NCBI GenBank assembly: GCA_002633005.1 | Contig: NMRA01000002.1 | Span: 1,212,077-1,276,076 of the forward strand | Direction of reading: 5' to 3' | Source of the DNA: Phoronis australis | Taxonomy: Eukaryota; Phoronida; Phoronidae | Length of the DNA stretch: 64,000 nt | Part shown: piece by piece, positions 49,701 through 61,000 of the stretch | Layout of the letters: each line of letters begins with the position of its first letter | Numbering within the stretch: position 1 is the stretch's first letter | Notes under the pieces: model-generated | Told to the model about the DNA's origin: nothing | Database searches by the model: none | What the model saw: only the letters and a program-made list of their open reading frames with translations | Made by a program: the position numbers and the translations under genes

Positions 49701-52700
49701 CAAATAACATGTGTCTCATTAATAGCTCAAAGACTAATGGATTTGGTTAAAATCAAAGGAAAGGTGGTGTTGTGGCGGACACTTTTAAATATTTTATTTT
49801 GCAACCCATAGCTACACTGTTCCTGGAGGGATTTTTTGCGGATGGATCATTTTACAGATTATCAGCTATGGATCATTTGTTTTCTCTAGAACTCACCTTT
49901 CTGGACTGCTATCTAATTTAGTATGTACCATGTGCAGTTCACATGTTCACAGCATATTGCTTCGTATGTACAACATTCTAGCGTATTATTCATGTAACTT
50001 CTAGTGCTGTATTGTGATGACTCCACCCTGTGAGGCGAGTTTCCAGATTTCAGTGATCGGAAACTCAGGTTAAGCCAGATCGTTATTAGTGTGACAGCGA
50101 TAGTAAGGCGAGAAAGTTGACAAACCAATGTTTACATTGTCTACGTTCTTCTAGTAAGCTCATGTAATCCGACATTTAAATAGCGTACTAGACACTAACT
50201 GATACTTAAAAATACTATTTGCAAATAACTTTTACCAAATTCCATGAAGAAGATAAGTTATTTATGAAATACAATCACCAAAAAACCTAACAAATAAAAG
50301 CAGTTGACTTTCAGAGAAATCAGACTTAGGGGTTGTTTTATATCTTTAATCAAATGTGCTGAAAAGTTAGGATCCGAGAGTGCATTCCCAGCATGGACTT
50401 ACCTCAGATGTTGATTTTGTGCAAAAGGTCAGTCGGTGTATTTTGATTGAAAAAACATTGAATCAGTAGCAGAACACCAATATAGCTTAGATACTGAAGT
50501 TTGAAGTATTCTGAATTGATATCTTAGCCACAACAATCAATTTAATACTAGAAATTCAGAGTCTACGTCCATCACGTACGTTAGTCGACTCACATTACAT
50601 TGAGTTGTGTGACAAAAATTTGTGAGAGATATATTCACCAAAAAATTAGTACGTGGTACTCTTCAAACATTCCACTAAATCATCATAAAAATTGCAACTT
50701 CATACAACTCGCAGAAAATTAACGTTAATTTTTTTTCAAAAATTCAAATTCTCTGTGTACGTAGACATGTATCTATAGAACATATAGACTTATTAATGCA
50801 ACAGCCCTAGTGGATACACGCAAATGGAACGTCATGCTCAACAAAACTTTTCTCAAGGAAAATTTTTTGCTGAGATTCTTTGATATACTTATGAACTCAA
50901 CATGAAGACACATACTATCTAAAGTGTAGGCACAGTACACTATATCAGTTATCTAATGTGTCCACTTACAAAATATGTCATATTTCTTAACTTTCAGCTT
51001 CAAGCCCTGATCGGTAAGGCACAGGCGACTAACTCTAGTTTGAAACAGCTGCTCTGTGATGGTGACCATTACAGCCAAGTGATCACACTGCTTCCAACTG
51101 CTAACGTTGTTCTCATGAAGCGTGTCCAGTCCAGTTTGTGTGCCTTCAACTTCTCTGTTCTTAGCCAAGAGATTAATGATGCTTTCAAGATTGACACCAT
51201 TGTTAAACAGGTATGTGACTAACGTATAATGGTTATAATTAGAGAGATCATGCTTAGACCAACTGTAATTGTTCATTAAGAGCTAATCGATGAACGTAGT
51301 GGACTGTAATGAATGGTGAGGCCCAAATGTTGAGTTGCAGGCCCAGTGAGTTGAGTTTGGTCCTTGTTGTCGTATTAAGGTGATCATCACAGTTAGGAAG
51401 TAGAGCAACATGTAACAGCAGTCTTTTGGTGAATGTTTTGATTTAGTTTCTTTAACTTTCTCATCTCAACCAACACAGTATGTTCAGAGTTTTGAATAAC
51501 ATCTAATATTGAGTCAGCACAGTGGTATGTTCAGTTTGATGTGACAACTAATATTGAACCAACATCGTGATATATGTTCAAATTTTTGTGTGACAACTAA
51601 TATTGAACCACAGTGATATGTTCAAAGTTTTGTGTAATAACTAATATTGAACGAATATAGTGACATGTTATGTTTTATTTGACAACTAATAGTGAACAAA
51701 CACAGTGATATGTTCAGTTTTGTCTGACAACTAATACTGAACCAACACAGTGTTATGTTTTTTGTGACAACTAATATTTAACCAACACAGTGATATGTCC
51801 AGTTTTGTGTGGCAAGTAATATTGAACCAACACAGTGAGATGTCCAAGTTTATGTGAAACAACACAGTGATCAGTTTTGGGTGACAACTAATATTGAACA
51901 AACACAATCATAATGATATATGTTCACTTTTATGTGACAATATTGAATCAACACGGTGACATGTTCAAAGTTTTATGTGACAACCACTGGTAATATTGAA
52001 CCAACACAGTGATATGTTCAGTTTTGTGTGGCAACTAATATTGAACCAACAAAGTGGTACATGCAGAACTACTATAAAATAATGTTGAAGATTGTGTCTG
52101 ATGAGATTGGGTAAACACACTGAGGTACTTTACTTCTGTTACACCTGTGGCCAGGTATGCAAACTGGCTGTACAGGGAAGGGAGTTTTGCTACTAACAAT
52201 GCGTGGTTGACAGTGCGTGAAGTGGGTTATGTGCTACTTTTAATGTGTGGTTAAAAGTTGATGAATGGTGGAGACCTTTAACTTGTGTGAAAGTGAATGT
52301 ATTCTGCATGCGTTGAATGTTGAACTTCTGACAATGCATGTTTGCTATGGCGACATAAATAATTTTAGCCTGCTCGAGACACTCCAATGAATAGAATGCA
52401 AAGGATATTAGCTACTACAAAGCTTTATGTTTTATGTCCCAGTGTTATATTAAATGTTTATCCATTTAGTAGAACAAGTTTGAATATGAAACACGCTGCT
52501 TAGCACATGTTTTGAAATATTAAAGGCCAAACATATCTTGCGTGAAAACACTTGATGAGCTCCATTGAATATACATCACCTTGTTGTCCCTTATTCTCAA
52601 CTGCTTTCAGATTCAGTATATTCTTGTTATGTTTACTGGTAAATTAATATGCATAATTGTTTGTTAAATGTATGATTGTATAGTTGACAAATTTTCCAGT

Positions 52701-55700
52701 TGATTAGTATTCAGTTAGGAGTAGTTGCGTTCACATGACTCGTATAGAGCTGTTTGTGCTGCCGTGGGTTTTCATAGTGCAGAAAAGACTGGATTTGGAG
52801 CAGATTGGCTTGTAAATTCATAGAAAATTATCAGTTAAAAATACAGTGTTGGGAAGTAAAACTCAAGTTATTGTTTCAAATGAAAAGAATGAAAGGGTCT
52901 CTTGTTTCTTAATTTTAAACCTTTTCCCTACAGCTCGCTGAATTTGACAGAAGCCAGATAGGGCAGCAGTCATTGAACTGGACAACTGTGATCAACACAG
53001 GTCAAAAGTTAATGGCGTCTGTGAGCCGGCTGCTACAGTCCTACATTGGTGATATTGGACGAGTATTGAAGGACCTTGACCTTAGGGCTGTCTGGCACAG
53101 CCTGGGTGGCCTTGTGTTGCCTGGCAACAGCACTGCTGAGGAGAGCTTGAAGTAAGTGCACTGTGGTTGAACTACTAAGTGCACTTTATGGAATTACTGA
53201 CCTCCAGTGCACAGGGCTTATTACTAGATTCACTGCTGTATTGGACCGTTGTATTTAAGCCCATGCGCCTATATGTGAACCTGTACCTATATCCAGATTT
53301 AGGCGTTTGCGCCTATGAACAAAATTCTTAACTAAAACAAAGGAGCTGCTTTTTAATTTAGCTGTTAGTGGAGCTCGACTTATTTGTTGCTAAATGGTAG
53401 GTGTTAATATATTTTCAATGCACCATCAACAATTTGAATGAAAGTTCTGTAAAACTTGTCAAATTCGGACTCGTACAAGGTGGATTAGTGCTCAAGTTGG
53501 ACAAAGTAAAGCTCTACGCATAAATTAGAGTTCTTAAGTTAGATTTTCACACAACTGGGGTAAAATGTGCGCACTAGTTAACATTAAGTCTCTCATTTTT
53601 CCCTTACCGAACATCAGTCCATTGATAGGTTTTATCTGGGCTTGTTTTGGGGCAGGTTATTTTCCTGTTGGTCAGATGTGTCATGCACAAGTCAGATAGG
53701 TGTTATAAATTTTTCTTGTTGCAAATAGTGTTACTGAATTATTTCACTTTTAGTTTAATACTGCATGGTGTCCTCAATGTTGAAGTAACAACTTGATAAT
53801 TACTTTTTGTGCTGAGGTTAGCACTATTTGCTTACTTTCAGAGTTCTTCAGCAGACACTTATAAACAGTCTGCAGTCCCTGCAGTCCGTGCTAGAGCAGC
53901 AATCTGATTGGCCAGTGACAAGACGGGTATTCATAGTTGTCGACCTCTCGTTGGATGTACTTGAGGCTTCAACCAATTATGCATCAGGTTGGTGACATTG
54001 GCAGATTTTCAAATAATGTTCTAAATGATATTTGTTAGATGACGAAGATGGTTTCACCCTTAGGGTCTTGTCTATTGTGTTAATATTCTTTGGACATTAT
54101 TATAACCAAGTGAGTGTTTGATCCAGTCCTGGACAAAAGGTTACATTATGATTGATATATCAACTCTATATTTTCAGAAGGTAAATTTGCGTACTGCACT
54201 TTGTGTCTTGTATAACAGATATCAGCTAAGAATTGCCTGGTTCTACGCCTCGCCATTGTGTTCAGTTGTATTCAATTGGGAATCGAGTATCATTGGCGAT
54301 TCTATTCTTAAACCAATCCTTGTACAACTCAATATGCTGTGCAGGTTAAGATTCATTTAGATATCGAGTTGAGATCATAAAACTGCTGTACAATTATAAA
54401 AAGATGCCTATTCAAAATATGAGTTTGGGAGGTTAGTTTCTATTTTGACCTAGCTGCAGAATGATCCTTCCTGACCCCTGTCTAGTGACTTATCTCGCTT
54501 CCCCTTCAGATCTTCATCGTTACTTCTCCATATTCCTACACAACAGTACCATCCTACAGGACATGCTGGGCGCCCTGTCTGATATGGGGCCGCGCACTGC
54601 TGCTTCCATCATCAGTGCTCTCACTGAGCCCTCTAATGTACAGGTGAGAACTAGTCAACGTATCTCAGCTAATATCTCGCAAAGATAAGGTTGATACCTT
54701 TTACTTACTCTAGAGTGCATCATACCCTTAGTATTGGATATCACTCACTGACTACTCTTGTGTGTGCCATACCAACCCTGAATTTTGTTTTACTTGACGT
54801 GTATCATTCAAAGGTCTTCAGTATTCTACGTTGTGATCCAACGTAACATGGAATTCATTTCCTATATCTTAAGTATTGAAATTTTCGATGTTTATCTCGA
54901 TTGTTTTTGTAGAAAATACTGCAAGATCCTTCGCACTTGTCAAGAATCTTCTGCGACCAAGCTCTAGTTGGTGTCTTTTTCAAACTGCCCCCTGGTGTCA
55001 ACACGAAAGATGTCAAACATCACATGTGTAACCTTGACCTTACAGCATTGACCAATGAAATTCAGAAGTTGTCTAACATGACGCAACTCATCACAGCGGT
55101 ACATCTTGATCCAATTTTCTTGTATTGATTAGCTCTGCCGGTGGTCAGTATTGACTGGTTCTGGCAATGGTCACTACTGACTAGCTCTGGCAATGGTCCT
55201 TATTGACTAACTCTGGCGATGATAAGTATTGACTATAGGTCTAACAATGATTAGTATTGACTAGCTCTGGTGATGATTAGTATTGACTAGCTCTGGTGAT
55301 GATAAGTATTGACTATAGGTCTAACAATGATTAGTATTGACTGGCTCTGGTAATGATTAGTATTGACTAGCTCTGGCAATTAGTATTGACTAGCTCTGGT
55401 GATGATTAGTATTGACTAGCTCTGGTAATGATTAGTATTGACTAGCTCTGGCAATTAGTATTGACTAGCTCTGGCAATTAGTATTGACTAGCTCTGGTGA
55501 TGATTAGTATTGACTAGCTCTGGCAATTAGTATTGACTAGCTCTGGTGATGATTAGTATTGACTAGCTCTGGTGATGATTAGTATTGACTAGCTCTGGCC
55601 ATGATTAGCATTGACTAGGTGTGGCCATGATTAGCATTGACTAGGTCTGGCCATGATTAATATTGACTAGCTCTGGCGATGTTCAGTGTTGACTAGTTCT

Positions 55701-58015
55701 GGTGATGTTCAGTGTCGACTAGTTTTGGCGATAGTTAGTACTGATTAGCTGTGGTGATGGTTAGTATTGAGTGATAGTCAAAATGTTAGCTTTTAAAATG
55801 TTTTGAAAATGTTAGAGTGTGATAACTTGCAGACTCAAAAGGAAGTGCATACCTGCAGCTCTATAGAGGTAGTGTTTGTCGTTCTGCTTATTTCAGCTAT
55901 ATTGTGCAATATGGCAATGTAAGTGGGTATTTAATTAAACGATTATAATGCCATTTCGATCGAGTACCCTGAAGGTTTAAAGTTATTGGCGAATAAGCAG
56001 GCTAGAAGTCCGATTAAATTGATTTTGTTAAATTTTACACCTCAACATGAATCATGATCTTTCCTCTGTGTAGATAAAATCCTCAAACCTGTGAGTCCTC
56101 GCATTGCTAACAATAGTCACATCAAAGTTAATCGGAGGTCCGTAGAAAAATCTCATTTGCGCTTGTTATTAGAGAAATGCAAGTACATGACTTTGTCAAT
56201 TTGGGGATTTTTGTACCTGCATGAAAGATCAAGATTGATTTTGCTGTACATGCCAAGAATTGTGCGATGACACTTTCTTACCTCAAAATCCAACTGCTGC
56301 CTCAGGTGGCTTGGTAATTGCAACATTAAACAAATGTTCTAGGTTGTAAAAGGCACGATTTCCTTGTCCAATTTTCAATAATCAAAAACCTAATCGTGTG
56401 GTTTTCACAAACTATTCAAAAATGCTATTTATAAACTTTCAAAACAAAAAGTTAAGAATACTATTGTCACTCCTAATGTGTTTATGATGGTCTCATCAAG
56501 AGACCATGAACATCAGCAGCCGGAGGCGATTGGTTTAACCATAACAACATGGTGTCTTTGATTTGAGCGAGCAAATTCTGTGGTGCGCAAACCGGTCAAG
56601 TTGACCAATCTCAACCGGTTTGAGTGTCAACGTAGGATTCTTTTCATGATGACATTACAAAATGGTTAAATTTGAATCTAGGAGCCTTATTTGCCAAACT
56701 TGAGTTCAACAACATTAACTGAGAATGCACTATTTGATCAAGTTAGGTGTTAAGTTCCAGTTTATTTCTATTTTAGGTTGAAAACCTAATGCGTGTATCA
56801 GAGGCAGGCTTCTTAGACAAATCTGAGTTGGTGTCGAGAGCAGATTTGAAGACAATCGCTCAACGCACCAGTGATGTCATCTCCAAGCTTGTCCATGTTG
56901 TGACGTCCTATGTAGATAGTTCAAAGTCTGTGGTGTGGCCAGAAGTGAACATCAAATGGAATGCAACTATCTGGCAACAAGTGTGGGAGGATATTACAAA
57001 ACAACAGACAAACGCTTTGTAAGCTTGGTCAGATCTCACGGTCCCTGCATGCTTGGTCAAATCTCACTGTCCCGATAAGCTTCGTCAGATATCACTGTCC
57101 TGCTGATTTAATTACTTTGAAAGACAAAACCATACTTCACTTGTATGGTGGCATTGTACTTCGTTCAGGTTTTATGACTAATCTTTTCCCCAAATTTAAT
57201 GAGAATTTAAATAATTATATGTTACTTCATGTAAGGTGCATGTTAAGATTACAGTGAAAGTCATGCTATCATATTGACTTCTGAGGATGTCTGCCATTGC
57301 TTGCAACTGAATTCTCAGTTAGCCTCTGTCTGCTTGCTTTAAGCAGCTATTTATTCTTACTGAACACATTTCTCAGTGGTACACATTACTCTCATGGTTG
57401 TTTTAACTGTGTGAACCACTTTTTTACACTCTCTAGCATTGGTACATATTTATAACAAGACAATACTTTAAGCAGAGTTTTCTAAATGTTCTTCAAGCAA
57501 AATTTTCTAAAGGTTTTTTTGCCTGTCTAGGACTTAACAAACAAGCTACGTGGTGTATTTATACACTTTTTGTTGCACCAGTCTGTCTACTGTTGCAGAA
57601 TGTCTAACTTGATCACAGGAGTAGGCCCTGTCCTAGAGAACAGCACCTTGTGGACGACTGTTGGACCTTATGTGAAGAGTCTAAATGCAGTGTTGGAGCA
57701 CATTAACAGACAGGTGTTGAGTCAAGGTGATTATCTTTCTAACCAATCTTTACAAGATACATCAGTTAAAGATTAGGATAACCAGGCGCATCACTTGTGT
57801 TAGCACCCGGAGACGCCCAGCTTTTGACTAGGTCAAAGGTCGTAGTCCAGCTCATGATGACCAGTCGTTGTTTGTTTAAGCATGCCATGAAGTTTTGAGG
57901 TGCGGGTGTGTTAAGAAGTATAAATAGAGCGGCTTATCAATCATTTTGTTATGGATATGAACAGACCAAAGTGTAAACTGTTGATATGTTACTCTCTGTT
58001 GAGCTGTGCTGTGGA

Positions 58016-58064
<49 letters not shown>

Positions 58065-61000
58065 TTAGGGCTATGTGAAACTTCCTTGATAATTGTCTAC
58101 TTGACATTAAAAATGCTTCTGTGAACAATTTAGGCCATTGTCATCCTTTTGGGAATTTTATTTTCAAAAAAAGCAATGTCCAAACAATGCATAAAATTAT
58201 AGCTTCATTTTCCATTTCTATCCATAAAATTTCTTTAAACCTATTATTTATGCATCGAAGGCGAATTGATTGTGATGACCTCTTTTGATTTTGGTCATGT
58301 AGGAAATCTTTATTAGTTATTCTCAGGCCTTTTGATTTTTGATGCTTTTAACAGTGTTAAACATCTATTTCATTTTAGTGGATGAGTCAGTTAACAATGA
58401 AAATTGGCACACTTGTTGAATGGTGACCGTGTGGTCGAGGGAATTCGGTGTCTCAATCTTTTGATTTCCTTTCGCACAACAGAGATATCTGCTGTCAAAT
58501 GAATACTTGGGAGGCTGTTTTAAAAAGAGAGTTTGATGGCTGATATCCCTGTTGTTTGGTGGCTGATATCTCTGTTGTTTGAGGCTGATATCCCTGTTGT
58601 TTGAGGCTGATATCCCTGTCCCTGTTTTTTGAGGCTGATATCCCTGTTGTTTGAGGCTAAACCAATAATCTTGTCCCTGAGTAATGACTGCGCAAACAAG
58701 TCTCTTGCTGTTTGTGTTTTAAAGAAATTCTTGTTCAAGGCAAAAAAATACATTTTTCACCAAAATAGTGGTCACATGATTACAAACAAATCTGTGCTGT
58801 TTTAAAGCATTAGATTTTTGAGTCATCAAGAATTCATGAATTTTTTTGTTGAAAGAACTTGACAAAGTGTGGCAGTTACCTTAACTTCACGTTGTAGTAT
58901 TGACAGTTTATGGTGTTTTATCACGGTCACATATTCAACATTTGATAACGCATGATTTACTACTTGGGGTTATCATAGCCATTACAATGGTTGTCAGCAC
59001 CTGGCCTTTGTTTTTCATTGTTTTTTCTTGAAACTAAAACCATTATGACGTATGACGTTTCCACAACCTGGTGATGGTTGGTGACAGGTGTTTATGATTG
59101 TTATTCCTGTATCTTCACTCTGCTGTTACACTGTTAGAGCATCTCAATGAAGTGGCTTGAGTATCGTAAAATGATTACTTAATTAAAATTAAAAGAATTA
59201 TTGGGTTTACTTAATTTGAAAATTGACGATATTCAAAATTTGTGAAAAGATTCTCTTGAAATTTTATCTGAACATACATCATCTAATTGTCAGACTTTCG
59301 TTTAAAAGAAAAACACTGTTGTGTTTTGCCAGCTAGTGTTTGACCTGTTAATGGGAAAAGTTTGCGGCCGTCATCAATAAATGTTTAGTTGACAAAAAAT
59401 CTATCTTTATGAGAATTGCATCAAAAACTCAGAAGAGTGGAAAATGTATGAAAGATTGTTTTCTGGGTTTGGCCTATGGTGACCTACTTTAGTCACTGGT
59501 ATAACTTTTTTCCTGAAGAATTGTGTTCGTTTTTAAATGAAATGTTAGTGCATGCTCAGTTGAGGACAGTGTATTGTGAATGCACGCTGCTTGCGTTAAC
59601 AAATGTGCAACATGAACTTTTTTTTACTTGTTGCTTATCCAGCCCCGTCCCCAATTCTGGACCAGTTAATAAAGTACCTGAAGGACTATGGCATTGATTT
59701 TATCAAGGCACTCACTCAACTTGTTCAAAGTCCTGCCAAGGTAGGTTTCATATTTCGCAATACTACACTATTTGCTTAAGGGGTGATGTTTACCCAGTCA
59801 ATAGTCTTGTCTCAGACATGCTCTTGTGCCTTTGCTTATGCATGTAGTAGATTTATGTAAGTCTTTCAGCAATGATTACATCGTGTCATTAGTTACAAGG
59901 TGTTAACTACCATGTCCAAGGGGAAGCCTTAAAATTTAAACCTGCTCTTATTTGGGCAATAGTGTGATATAACGTGCCCATATTTTGAGAACCGTTTTGA
60001 TGTACGTTATTCAGTGGAGAAAACTGGTTCTCAAAATTCGGGCTAGTTATATCAGACCACTACCCTTATTTGTGACCCTCCTTCTGATGTTTTCTGCACT
60101 GTGAAATATTTATTTTTGGTCAAGCATTATTAAAACAAATACTTACGAACAGATTCTCATATCTGGATTATGAAAAATAATTTTTCCCATCATTTGAACT
60201 TATTTCACAATTCCAACAACATAATAAACTCGGCATTAATTGAAATACAGCAGAAAAATTGTGGCACAACATTGACACTATTTTGAAGTCAAATTGTGCA
60301 CTTATGCTGACATAAGAAAATCAGTGAAGCAGGAAAAATAATTAAAAGTCAAAACATAAAGCTGACATACAACAAAATTAATCCTATTTTGAAAAGGATT
60401 TCAATCATAAATTTAGTTAAAACTGGCGTTTCACTAACCCATTTAAATTTCACATTTTCGCAAGAGATGCTTTTGTTTAGGCGTCAGTAATAAAAAAAAT
60501 AACCTGACGACCCCAAGATTTTTTTTGCAAATTTGTGTTAGGCAAAGACCAAAATACAAAACATGATTCCAAATTTTTAAAAATTGATCCACAAATTAAA
60601 ACTGTCTCAATCCCTCTTAATTGTGAAAATATGGTCTAAAATCTTAAAGGACAACATTTATTGTGCTGTTTTTTTTAAATTTCATCTGCATGAAAACCAT
60701 TGGAGTTTTACCTCTACTAAAATAAGCAATTTGTACCTTTAATGATATGGCTAAGGTTTGCAGAAGAAAACAGCAACAATTCAAGAGAAATATAATTTTT
60801 ATACCTTCTTTCAAAGCAGGTTTTTGAAAAAGCAAGTCTAGCAGTAGCGGATCCAGGATATCACAAAGGGGGGCCACATTTTGTCTGTAAACATTTGCTC
60901 AAAGCACGATTGTAGATGCGCATAGCACCGAATGGGGGGAGGTCGGGCAAACCCCCTCCCGCCCAGGAAATTTTTCTGTTTTTTCCTCTAAAAATCGAGC

